Source of the DNA: Janthinobacterium sp. TND4EL3
GTDB lineage: Bacteria > Pseudomonadota > Gammaproteobacteria > Burkholderiales > Burkholderiaceae_D
NCBI RefSeq assembly: GCF_900156175.1
Contig: NZ_FTMV01000010.1
Span: forward strand, 1 to 64,000
Direction of reading: 5' to 3'
DNA: 64,000 bases
In this document: one piece after another, positions 56,440-64,000 of the stretch
How the letters are laid out: every line of letters begins with the position of its first letter
How positions within the stretch are numbered: position 1 is the first letter of the stretch
Made by a program: the position numbers and the translations under genes
The notes under the pieces: model-generated
Databases searched by the model: none
What the model saw: only the letters and a program-made list of their open reading frames with translations
What the model was told of the DNA's origin: nothing

Positions 56440-57666
56440 ATGGAAGTATTTGCCTACCTGATTCCGTACGGCCTTGAGTGGCTGAACCTGATCGTCCGCT
56501 GGCTGCACGTCATCACGGGCATCGCCTGGATCGGTGCTTCCTTTTATTTTGTCTGGCTCGACAACTCGATCCGCCCGCCCGCGCCCGGCTCCGAGCTGGC
56601 GAAGAAGGGCGTGTCGGGAGAACTGTGGGCCGTGCATGGCGGCGGCTTTTATAACCCGCAAAAATACCTGGTCGCGCCTGCCGAATTGCCGAAGGAACTG
56701 CACTGGTTCAAGTGGGAAGCGTATTCGACGTGGCTGTCCGGCTTTGCACTGCTCACCATCGCGTATTACTTCAATGCCCAGGCCATGATGATCGACAAGG
56801 CCGTGGCCGATATCTCCAGCGGCCAGGCCGTCGGCATCGGCATCGCCACCCTCGTCATCGGCTGGACCGTGTACGACCTGCTGTGCCGCTCGAAGCTGGC
56901 GCAATATGAACTGTGGTTCGGCGTGACGGTGTTCGCGCTGATCGTCGCCGCCGCCTATGTGCTCACGCATTTGCTCAGCGGGCGCGCCGCCTACATCCAC
57001 GTGGGCGCCATGATCGGCACCATCATGGTGGCCAATGTGCTGATGCTGATCATTCCCGGCCAGCGCAAGATGGTCGAGGCCATGGCCGCTGGCAAGCTGC
57101 CCGATCCCAAACATGGCCTGAAAGCCAAGCAGCGCAGCGTGCATAACAATTATTTTACGTTACCCGTGCTGTTCATCATGATCAGCAACCACTACGCGAT
57201 GACTTACCGTAACGACCACGCATGGCTGGTGCTGGCCTTGATCATGGCGGCCGGCGTCTTCATCCGCCATTTCTTCAACCTGCGCCACAAGGGCCGCGTC
57301 GAGTGGCGCTACCCGGCCCTCGGCGTGGCCTTGCTGGTGGCCGTGGCCGTGGCCATCGCGCCGAAAGCACCCGTGGCGAGCGCGCCCGTGGCGGACCCCG
57401 TCGCCCAGTTCGTGGCCGTGCATGCCATCATTGCCCAGCGCTGCGCCACCTGCCATTCGGCGCACCCGACGCAACCGGGATTCGCCACGGCGCCGGCCGG
57501 CATGATGCTGGATAATGAAATAGAAATCCGCCAGCACGCGGCGCAAATCTACAAGCAGGCCATCGAGCTGAAGGCCATGCCGATCGGGAACCTGACCAAT
57601 ATGACGGACGCCGAGCGCAGCGAACTGGGCGCCTGGCTGCAACAAACCATGCAAGGAGCAAAATGA
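56440..57666 (+). CDS. puuD: membrane urate oxidase PuuD with C-terminal cytochrome c domain
   Basis: The 408-residue protein has an N-terminal integral membrane domain of about eight segments (DUF989 family; VRWLHVITGIAWIGASFYFVWL near residue 21-42 with conserved His) and a C-terminal cytochrome c with the heme motif CATCH near 335-339 and a distal Met segment LKAMPIGN near 372. In PuuD of Agrobacterium this arrangement oxidises urate to 5-hydroxyisourate and feeds electrons to the respiratory chain instead of making peroxide. AGGAAA precedes ATG. It overlaps the next gene by 4 bp. Confidence 0.94.
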   Translation: MEVFAYLIPYGLEWLNLIVRWLHVITGIAWIGASFYFVWLDNSIRPPAPGSELAKKGVSGELWAVHGGGFYNPQKYLVAPAELPKELHWFKWEAYSTWLSGFALLTIAYYFNAQAMMIDKAVADISSGQAVGIGIATLVIGWTVYDLLCRSKLAQYELWFGVTVFALIVAAAYVLTHLLSGRAAYIHVGAMIGTIMVANVLMLIIPGQRKMVEAMAAGKLPDPKHGLKAKQRSVHNNYFTLPVLFIMISNHYAMTYRNDHAWLVLALIMAAGVFIRHFFNLRHKGRVEWRYPALGVALLVAVAVAIAPKAPVASAPVADPVAQFVAVHAIIAQRCATCHSAHPTQPGFATAPAGMMLDNEIEIRQHAAQIYKQAIELKAMPIGNLTNMTDAERSELGAWLQQTMQGAK

Positions 57667-58895
57667 CTACGCACGCAGAAAAAATCACGGCCTGGATTGA
57701 CGAGCACTTCGACGAGGAGATCGCCTTTTTACAGAAGGTGGTGCAGCAGCCGACGGATACGCCGCCCGGCAATAACGCGCCCCATGCGGACCTGGTGGCG
57801 CAGCTGCTGCAAGCGTATGGCTGGAACGCAGAAAAGCACGCCGTCCCAAAGGACCAGGTCGAGGCATACGGCATGCAGAGCATCACCAACCTGATCGTGC
57901 GCCGGCCGTATGCGGCAGGCGGGCCGACGGTGGCCCTGAATGCGCATGGCGACGTGGTGCCGCCCGGTGACAACTGGACGTATCCGCCATATGGCGGCCA
58001 GATCGACGGCGGCTATATCTACGGCCGCGCGACGGCCGTGTCGAAAGGCGATTTCGCCACCTATGTGTTTGCCGCGCGCGCGCTCGAAGCGCTGGGCATT
58101 CCCCTGAAAGGGCAGCTGGAACTGCACTTTACCTACGACGAGGAATTCGGCGGCTTGCTTGGGCCGGGCTGGCTGCTGGAACAGCAGCTGACGAAGCCCG
58201 ATTTCGTCATCGCCGCCGGTTTCAGCTACGGCATCGTCACGGCGCACAACGCCTGCCTGCAGCTGGAAATCACCGTGCACGGCAAGTCGGGCCACGGCTC
58301 CATGCCTGAGACGGGCCACGATGCGCTGCAGGCGGCCAACAAGATCCTCAATGCCATTTACGGCCAGCTGCCGGAACTGAAGAAGATCAAATCGAAAGTG
58401 GCCGGCATCGACTCGCCCACCATGCTGGTGGGGCGCATCGACGGCGGTACGAACACGAATGTGGTGCCGGGAAAAGTCGTCATGAAGATGGACCGCCGCA
58501 TGATCCCGGAGGAAGATCCGGTGGCGGTGGAAGCGCAGGTGCGCGCGCTGATCGAAGACGCGGTGCGGGGCGAGCCTGGCATCCGCATCGAGATCCGCCG
58601 CCTGCTGCTGTCGCATGCGCTGCGGCCCTTGCCCGGTTCCGAGCAACTGGTCGGCAGCCTGCAAAAGAATGCGCAAGCGATTCTGGGCGAGACGATACCC
58701 GCCGTCGGCACGCCCCTGTATGCGGATGCGCGCCTGTATGGCGAACGGGGCATCCCCGCCGTGCTGTATGGCGCCGGCCCACGCACGGTGCCCGAATCGA
58801 ACGCGAAGAAGGCCGACGAGCGCCTGGCGCTCGATGATCTGCGCAAGGCCAGCAAGATCGTCGCCCTGACCCTGCTCGACTTCCTGGCCGCCTGA
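57663..58895 (+). CDS. M20-family zinc hydrolase (ArgE/DapE-like deacylase)
   Basis: The 410-residue protein shows M20 features: TVALNAHGDVVPPGDNW near residue 84, GRATAVSKGDFATYVFA near 120, FTYDEEFGGLLGPGW near 157 (catalytic Glu-Glu), HGKSGHGSMPETGHDA near 208 and GTPLYADARLYGERGIPAV near 345. It overlaps puuD by 4 bp (ATGA), so it is expressed with urate oxidase. Its substrate is not evident. A ureido acid from allantoate breakdown, such as ureidoglycolate or ureidoglycine, is a possible target by context. Confidence 0.85.
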   Translation: MTTHAEKITAWIDEHFDEEIAFLQKVVQQPTDTPPGNNAPHADLVAQLLQAYGWNAEKHAVPKDQVEAYGMQSITNLIVRRPYAAGGPTVALNAHGDVVPPGDNWTYPPYGGQIDGGYIYGRATAVSKGDFATYVFAARALEALGIPLKGQLELHFTYDEEFGGLLGPGWLLEQQLTKPDFVIAAGFSYGIVTAHNACLQLEITVHGKSGHGSMPETGHDALQAANKILNAIYGQLPELKKIKSKVAGIDSPTMLVGRIDGGTNTNVVPGKVVMKMDRRMIPEEDPVAVEAQVRALIEDAVRGEPGIRIEIRRLLLSHALRPLPGSEQLVGSLQKNAQAILGETIPAVGTPLYADARLYGERGIPAVLYGAGPRTVPESNAKKADERLALDDLRKASKIVALTLLDFLAA

Positions 58896-58958
58896 CTGGA
58901 CCGCGACCATGCCGCTGGCATCCGGTAAGATGCATGCCTGGGAAATCGGGGAGGCAGC

Positions 58959-60320
58959 ATGGATGTGACTGGCAAGAAGACGATAAGGGAACTGGCGGCC
59001 GACCTGGCCGCCAACCGCATCACCAGCGTGGCATTGACCGAGCGGATGCTGGCGCGCGCCGATGCGCACCGGGCGCAGGGCGGCCATGCCTATGTCGGCG
59101 TCGATGGCGAACAGGCGTTGATGGAAGCGCGGGCCAGCGATGCGGCGCGCGCCGCCGGCATCATTGTCTCGCCGCTGGCCGGCATCCCCATTTCAATCAA
59201 GGACCTGTTCGACGTCAAGGGACAAACCAGCAGCGCTGCCTCGCTGGCGCTGGCCGGCGCGCCGCCCGCCGTGGCCGATGCGCTTGCCGTGGCGCGCCTG
59301 CGCGCGGCCGGCGCCGTTCTGCTGGGCCGCACCAACATGAGCGAATTCGCGTTTTCCGGCCTGGGCTTGAATCCCCATTACGGCACGCCGCGCAATCCGC
59401 ACGACGGCGCGCGCGTGGCCGGCGGCTCCACTTCGGGCGGCGCCGTGACGGTGGCGTTGGACATGGCGGCCGGCGCGCTGGGCACGGATACGGGCGGCTC
59501 GATCCGCATTCCCTCCGCCTTTTGCGGCCTGACGGGCTTCAAGCCGACGGCGGCGACTGTGCCGCTGGCCGGCACGGTGCCCCTGTCGCGCTCCCTCGAC
59601 TCGGCCGGGCCCATCGCCCGCAGCGTCGATTGCTGCGCCATTTTGTATGCAGCGCTGTCGGGCCATGACATCGGCGCGCAGGCGCCGGCACTGAAAGGCT
59701 TGCGCTTCGGCTTTACCCTTGACTACGTCGGTACGCACGTGGAGCCGCAGGTGCAGCAGGCTTTCGACGCCGCGCTGGACAAGCTGCGGCAAGCCGGCGC
59801 CCTGGTGGAGCAGTTCGATTTCCCCGAATTGCTGGAGCTGCCGGGCATCAATGGCGGCGGCGGCCTGGTGGCGGCGGAAGCCTGGCACTGGCACAGGGCG
59901 TTACTGGAAGAGAAGGGCGCGCAGTACGACCAGCGCGTGGCGGCGCGCATACGCCGCGGCCAGCTGCAGGGGGCGTTTGACTACATCGACTTGCTCGATG
60001 CGCGCGCGCGCCTGATCGCCATCGCCCGGCGGCGCCTGGCGCCGTTCGACGCCTGGCTGATGCCCAGCGTGGCCATTCTGGCGCCGCAGGTCGCGCCGCT
60101 GGAAGCGGACGACGCCACTTTCTTTGCCACGAACGGCCTGGTGCTGCGCAACGCCAGCGTGATCAACTTCCTCGACGGCTGCGCGCTGTCGCTGCCCTGC
60201 CATGCCGACGGCGAGCTGCCCGTGGGGCTGGGCATCTGCGGCCTGGCTGGCGCCGACGATACGGTGTTGCAAATCGGCCGCACCGTGGAGGCGTTGTTGC
60301 GGGCGAGTGGAAAAGAATAG
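58959..60320 (+). CDS. amidase signature family protein
   Basis: The 453-residue protein has the Ser-Ser-Lys amidase signature: Lys in PISIKDLFDVKG near residue 80, GGSTSGGAVTVAL near 155 and ALGTDTGGSIRIPSAFCG near 170-187. It resembles the group of Atz-type and ureidoglycolate-linked amidases but the substrate cannot be read. It lies 63 bp after the M20 hydrolase in the puuD cluster, so an allantoate-derived amide is plausible. The N-terminal GKKTIRELAADLAANRITSV is typical of the family. Confidence 0.85.
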   Translation: MDVTGKKTIRELAADLAANRITSVALTERMLARADAHRAQGGHAYVGVDGEQALMEARASDAARAAGIIVSPLAGIPISIKDLFDVKGQTSSAASLALAGAPPAVADALAVARLRAAGAVLLGRTNMSEFAFSGLGLNPHYGTPRNPHDGARVAGGSTSGGAVTVALDMAAGALGTDTGGSIRIPSAFCGLTGFKPTAATVPLAGTVPLSRSLDSAGPIARSVDCCAILYAALSGHDIGAQAPALKGLRFGFTLDYVGTHVEPQVQQAFDAALDKLRQAGALVEQFDFPELLELPGINGGGGLVAAEAWHWHRALLEEKGAQYDQRVAARIRRGQLQGAFDYIDLLDARARLIAIARRRLAPFDAWLMPSVAILAPQVAPLEADDATFFATNGLVLRNASVINFLDGCALSLPCHADGELPVGLGICGLAGADDTVLQIGRTVEALLRASGKE

Positions 60321-60409
60321 TGCCGTAGTGCAGGAAAATGCCAATTCTGTCATGATGGCTGGCATTGACATGGGATAGTCGCGCTGCGGGCGCCGGCAAA
60401 CTTCACACT

Positions 60410-61741
60410 GTGCACCGATACGACCTGATTAGCTGTCATGACTGCGGCGTGCTGTACCGCAAACGTCCGCTGCGTCCACGCGAAAAGGCGCGCTGCATCC
60501 GTTGCCGCTCGGTGCTGTATCGCGCCGCGCCAGGCCGGGGCGCATCGGCCGAATTGAGCAAGGTGGTGGCGCTCACCCTGGGCGCCGCCTTTGTCTTCCT
60601 GATCGCCCAGTTTTTCCCCATCGTCGAACTCGACGTCAATGGCCTCACTTCCAGCGCCACCTTGCTCGGCTCCATCCGCGTGCTGTGGTACGAGCAGATG
60701 CACATCGTGGCGACGATGGTCTTCCTGTTTACCATCCTCTTTCCCGCCATCGAACTTGGTTCGCTGCTGTATGTGGCGCTGGGCCTGCGCGGCGGCGTCA
60801 AGGTGCCGGGCTTTAACCGCGTGCTGCGCGCCGTGCAGACGGCGCGCGAATGGGGCATGACGGAGGTGCTGATGATCGGCATCCTGATCACCGTTGTCAA
60901 GATGACCAGCCTGGCCACGGTGCTGCCGCAACCGGGCTTGTTCGCGTTTGGCGCGCTCACCGTGCTGCTGGCCATCGTCGTCTCGTTCGACCCCAAGGCG
61001 CTGTGGAACCTGGGCGACGACCTGACCCGGCAAGCGCTGCCCGGCATCCGCTACAAGGCTTTCGCGCCCGGTGAAAGGGTCGTTCCCTGCCATGCCTGCG
61101 GCCTGGTGGCGCCGCCTGTGGGCAAGGGCAGGCACCTGGCCTGCGTGCGCTGCGGCACGGCCCTGCACGTGCGCAAGCCGGACAGCATCAACCGCACCTG
61201 GGCCTTGCTGATCGCCGCCATGATTCTCTACATTCCCGCCAACCTGCTGCCCGTGATGGTGACGCAATCGCTGTTCGGCGCGCAGGACGACACCATCATG
61301 AGCGGCGTGGTGCTGTTCTGGACCAGCGGCTCGAAGGGCCTGGCCATCATCATTTTCATCGCCAGCGTGGTCGTGCCCATGCTCAAGCTGGGCGTGCTGG
61401 CGCTGCTGGCGTTCACGGCGCAGCGGCGTTCGCGCTGGCGGCCGCGCCAGCGCACCATCCTGTACCGCATGGTCGAATTCATCGGCCGCTGGTCCATGCT
61501 CGACATCTTTGTCGTCACCCTGACGGTGGCGCTGGTGCGCTTCAAGTCGCTGGCCGTGATCACGGCGGGACCCGGTGCGCTGGCCTTCGGCGCCGTGGTG
61601 GTGCTGACCATGCTGGCGGCGATGCAGTTCGATCCGCGCCTGATTTGGGACCCCGTCGACGGGCAGGTGCCTGGCGAGGAAGAACCCGTGGTGGTGGCAA
61701 ATACCGGAAACAATACAGTGATTGGAGAACAGCATGGCTGA
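60410..61741 (+). CDS. pqiA: PqiA-type membrane protein with two zinc-ribbon/PqiA units
   Basis: I place the start at GTG 60410 (VHRYDLISCHDCG); TTG 60365 in the same frame is an alternative and neither has a clear ribosome-binding site. The 443-residue protein has two repeats, each a CxxC pair (CHDCG with CIRC near residue 9-32, and CHACG with CVRCG near 227-247) followed by about four membrane segments. PqiA works with the MCE protein PqiB and the lipoprotein PqiC in lipid transport across the envelope. It overlaps pqiB by 8 bp. Confidence 0.88.
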   Translation: MHRYDLISCHDCGVLYRKRPLRPREKARCIRCRSVLYRAAPGRGASAELSKVVALTLGAAFVFLIAQFFPIVELDVNGLTSSATLLGSIRVLWYEQMHIVATMVFLFTILFPAIELGSLLYVALGLRGGVKVPGFNRVLRAVQTAREWGMTEVLMIGILITVVKMTSLATVLPQPGLFAFGALTVLLAIVVSFDPKALWNLGDDLTRQALPGIRYKAFAPGERVVPCHACGLVAPPVGKGRHLACVRCGTALHVRKPDSINRTWALLIAAMILYIPANLLPVMVTQSLFGAQDDTIMSGVVLFWTSGSKGLAIIIFIASVVVPMLKLGVLALLAFTAQRRSRWRPRQRTILYRMVEFIGRWSMLDIFVVTLTVALVRFKSLAVITAGPGALAFGAVVVLTMLAAMQFDPRLIWDPVDGQVPGEEEPVVVANTGNNTVIGEQHG

Positions 61742-63374
61742 CAAAGAAGCGGGCGACCTTGCCGAAACGGGTGGCCAGGGCGTCCCCCCGTTGCCGGAAC
61801 CCGATGTGGAGCAGGGCAGCCGCTGGCTGCCGTCGCTGGTATGGCTCATTCCGCTGCTGGCCGCGCTGATCGGCGCCGGCCTGGCCGCCAAGTCCATCCT
61901 CGACCAGGGCCCCACGGTGACGGTCAGCTTCAAGAGCGCCGAAGGCCTGGAGCCGGGCAAGACCAAGGTCAAATACAAGGACGTCGACATCGGCCAGGTG
62001 CGCGCCATCACCCTGGGCGACGACTTGAGCAAGGTACTCGTGACGATCGACATGAGCAAGGAGGCGCGCCGTTTCGCCACCGCCGATTCGCGCTTCTGGG
62101 TGGTGCGCCCGCAGATCGGCGCCAGCGGCGTGACGGGCCTGGGCACTCTGCTGTCGGGCGCCTACATCGGCGTCGACACGGGCAAGTCGGAACAGAAGAA
62201 GGAAAATTTCGTCGGCATGGAGAGTCCGCCCGCCGTGGCCGGCGACCAGAAGGGCAAGCTGTACACCCTGCATGCGGACAGCCTCGGCTCCGTCGACGTG
62301 GGCTCGCCCCTGTTCTTCCACCGCCTGAGGGTGGGCAAGGTGGTCAGCTTCGCGCTGGACAAGGACGGCAACGGCATCACCATGTCGGTCTTCGTGAACG
62401 CGCCGTACGACCAGTTCGTCGGCAAGGATGCGCGCTGGTGGCATGCCAGCGGCGTTGACGTGCGCCTCGATTCCAACGGCTTCAAATTGAATACGCAGTC
62501 GCTGGCCGCCATGCTGGTGGGCGGCATCGCCTTCGAGGCGGAAAACGGCCGCAAACCCGTCGAACCGGCGCCGGCTGGCACCAATTATCGCCTGGCGGCT
62601 GACGAGGCCAGCGCCATGCGCGAGCCCGATGGCGAGGCCATCACCACCGTGTTCTATTTCGACCAGTCCCTGCGCGGCTTGCAGCCCGGAGCCACGGTCG
62701 ATTTCCGCGGCATCGTATTGGGCGAGGTGCGTTCGGTCGGTATCGAGTTCGACCCCGTGAAGAAGAACTTCCGCATGCCCGTCACCGTCAACCTGTACCC
62801 GGCCCGCCTGGGCATGCGCTTCAAGGCGGCCGTCGACGATGAGGAAGGCTCGGCGGGCCACCAGCTGCTCGAACGCATGGTCAGCCGTGGATTGCGCGCG
62901 CAGCTGCGCACTGGCAACCTGCTGACCAGCCAGCTGTACATCGCGCTGGACTTTTTCCCGAAAGCGCCGAAGGTGGCGCTCGATCCGAACAGGTACCCGC
63001 TGGAAGTGCCGACCGTACCGAATACCCTCGATGAATTGCAGACGCAGATCGCCAGCATCGCCCGCAAGCTCGATCAGGTACCGTATGCGGAGATCGGCAA
63101 TAACCTCAACGCGACCATCAAGCAGGCCAATACCCTGTTCAAGCAGCTCGATGGCCAGGTGGTGCCGGAAATGCGCGATACCCTGACGGCGGCGAAACAG
63201 ACGTTCGGCACGGCCGAACAGGTGCTGCAAAAGGATTCGCCGCTGCAGTCGGACGTGCGCCAGGCCTTGCAGCAGCTGACGCAAACCCTGCAATCGCTCA
63301 ATGCCCTGTCCGATTACCTGGAACGCCACCCCGAGTCCCTGATCCGCGGTAAAAAAGGAGATGGAAAAAAATGA
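61734..63374 (+). CDS. pqiB: PqiB-type MCE-domain protein
   Basis: The 546-residue protein starts at ATG 61734 (MADKEAGDLAETGG) behind GGAG. One membrane segment near residues 37-55 (LPSLVWLIPLLAALIGAGLA) anchors it; three MCE domains follow at about 60-145, 175-245 and 300-400 (GPTVTVSFKSAEGLEPGKTKV is the first). A long helical C-terminus (about 440-540, rich in Gln, Leu and Thr) can form the needle-like coiled coil of PqiB. It shuttles phospholipid between membranes. It overlaps pqiA and pqiC. Confidence 0.93.
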   Translation: MADKEAGDLAETGGQGVPPLPEPDVEQGSRWLPSLVWLIPLLAALIGAGLAAKSILDQGPTVTVSFKSAEGLEPGKTKVKYKDVDIGQVRAITLGDDLSKVLVTIDMSKEARRFATADSRFWVVRPQIGASGVTGLGTLLSGAYIGVDTGKSEQKKENFVGMESPPAVAGDQKGKLYTLHADSLGSVDVGSPLFFHRLRVGKVVSFALDKDGNGITMSVFVNAPYDQFVGKDARWWHASGVDVRLDSNGFKLNTQSLAAMLVGGIAFEAENGRKPVEPAPAGTNYRLAADEASAMREPDGEAITTVFYFDQSLRGLQPGATVDFRGIVLGEVRSVGIEFDPVKKNFRMPVTVNLYPARLGMRFKAAVDDEEGSAGHQLLERMVSRGLRAQLRTGNLLTSQLYIALDFFPKAPKVALDPNRYPLEVPTVPNTLDELQTQIASIARKLDQVPYAEIGNNLNATIKQANTLFKQLDGQVVPEMRDTLTAAKQTFGTAEQVLQKDSPLQSDVRQALQQLTQTLQSLNALSDYLERHPESLIRGKKGDGKK

Positions 63375-63967
63375 TGAAGCCGATGTTTTCCGCGCTGCTG
63401 GCGGCCAGCCTGCTGGGTGCCTGCTCCACGCCCCAGCCCGAGCATTTCTATACGCTCAGCGGCGGCGCCGACGCGCAGCCGGCCAAGCCCGTCAAATACT
63501 ATGTCGAGGTGCTGGCCGTCAGCGTGCCGCAGCAGGTGAGCCGCAACCAGTTTGTCGTGACGGCGCCGTCGGGCCGCATCGAATTGCTGGAGCAGCAGCG
63601 CTGGGCGGGGCCGCTGGCCGGCGAGATCGGCCAGGCCCTGTCGACGGCCGTGACGAACGATCTGGGCGCCATCGACGTGTTCCGCACGCCGCATCCGGAC
63701 GACTTGCCCGTGTACCGCATCAGCACCAACGTGCAGCGTTTCGAGTCCGTGATGGGCCAGTATGCGCTGATCGATGCCGTGTGGAGCGTGCGCCAGCTGG
63801 CCAGCAGCAAGGTCGTCACTTGCCGCACGGTGGCCAATGAAAAGGTGGGCGCCGGCTACGATGAACTGGTACTCGGTCACCGCCGCGCCGTGAACCGCAT
63901 CGCCGCCGATGCGGCGAGCGTCGTGCGCGCTTTTGACAACGGCAGCGCCGCCTGTCCGGCCGCCTGA
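63371..63967 (+). CDS. pqiC: PqiC-type lipoprotein (ABC-type transport auxiliary family)
   Basis: The 198-residue protein has a lipoprotein signal with lipobox LLGAC (Cys near residue 18) and the PqiC/YmbA sequence EHFYTLSGG right after it. VPQQVSRNQFVVTAPSGRIELLEQQRW and the IGQALSTAV segment match the family. It would anchor the PqiB complex at the outer membrane. Its ATG overlaps the pqiB stop by 4 bp. The gene ends 33 bp before the window edge. Confidence 0.9.
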   Translation: MMKPMFSALLAASLLGACSTPQPEHFYTLSGGADAQPAKPVKYYVEVLAVSVPQQVSRNQFVVTAPSGRIELLEQQRWAGPLAGEIGQALSTAVTNDLGAIDVFRTPHPDDLPVYRISTNVQRFESVMGQYALIDAVWSVRQLASSKVVTCRTVANEKVGAGYDELVLGHRRAVNRIAADAASVVRAFDNGSAACPAA

Positions 63968-64000
63968 GCCGTTTTCCGCTACCCAGTCCCGGCGGCCGCT

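Overview
The window (about 62-63% GC by eye) looks like chromosomal DNA of a betaproteobacterium, most likely of the family Oxalobacteraceae and close to Janthinobacterium. That placement is an inference from codon and base usage, from the 5S rRNA tail at the left edge and from the gene families present; no search was run. It is neither phage nor plasmid: there are no transposases, integrases, tRNAs or CRISPR arrays.

The content is unusually coherent. Almost the whole 64 kb is a salvage and degradation island for nucleic acids, nucleosides, purines and pyrimidines. Layout: (1) the end of a 5S rRNA gene, then hiuH divergent from puuE, and an xdhABC-guaD-ADA operon that takes guanine and hypoxanthine to urate (208-9494). 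(2) An outer-membrane and secreted scavenging set (10289-17924): an Oar-like TonB-dependent receptor, a lipoprotein 5'-nucleotidase, a PLD3/PLD4-like phosphodiesterase and an S1/P1 nuclease. (3) A DeoR-type regulator divergent from a Nudix-DUF4406 fusion. (4) A BMP-type nucleoside ABC transporter on the minus strand. (5) A LysR regulator and pseudouridine catabolism (psuG and an HTH-PfkB kinase). (6) A nucleoside phosphorolysis operon: punA, deoB, deoC, a tandem ALDH16-like aldehyde dehydrogenase, deoA, cdd and an unassigned 403-residue deaminase. (7) Unrelated small genes (dipeptidase, VOC protein, membrane and outer-membrane proteins). (8) The reductive pyrimidine pathway with its regulators: RutR-like TetR, MocR, omega-transaminase, mmsA, preT, preA, an NCS1 permease, hydA and a carbamoylase. 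(9) Late urate catabolism: a uraD-allC fusion, a LysR regulator, membrane urate oxidase PuuD with a cytochrome c tail, an M20 hydrolase and an amidase. (10) A pqiABC lipid-transport operon.

Together the genes form a route from extracellular DNA and RNA, through nucleotides and nucleosides, across both membranes, to bases, urate, allantoate and beta-alanine. Carbon is recovered through deoxyribose-phosphate aldolase plus aldehyde dehydrogenase and through malonate or methylmalonate semialdehyde dehydrogenase.

The most striking new signal is non-coding. A rigid element of about 72 bp occurs three times, each time in the leader of a transport or first-step gene: before the TonB receptor (9748-9818), before the nucleoside ABC transporter (24765-24836, minus strand) and before the purine nucleoside phosphorylase operon (28202-28273). 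Its blocks are ATTTATA-N9-TATAAAT-N15-TATTTGYCATMCAT-N7/8-TGATGCATAGTG. It looks like either a cis-regulatory RNA (possibly a purine-sensing riboswitch class) or a composite operator that ties these units into one regulon.
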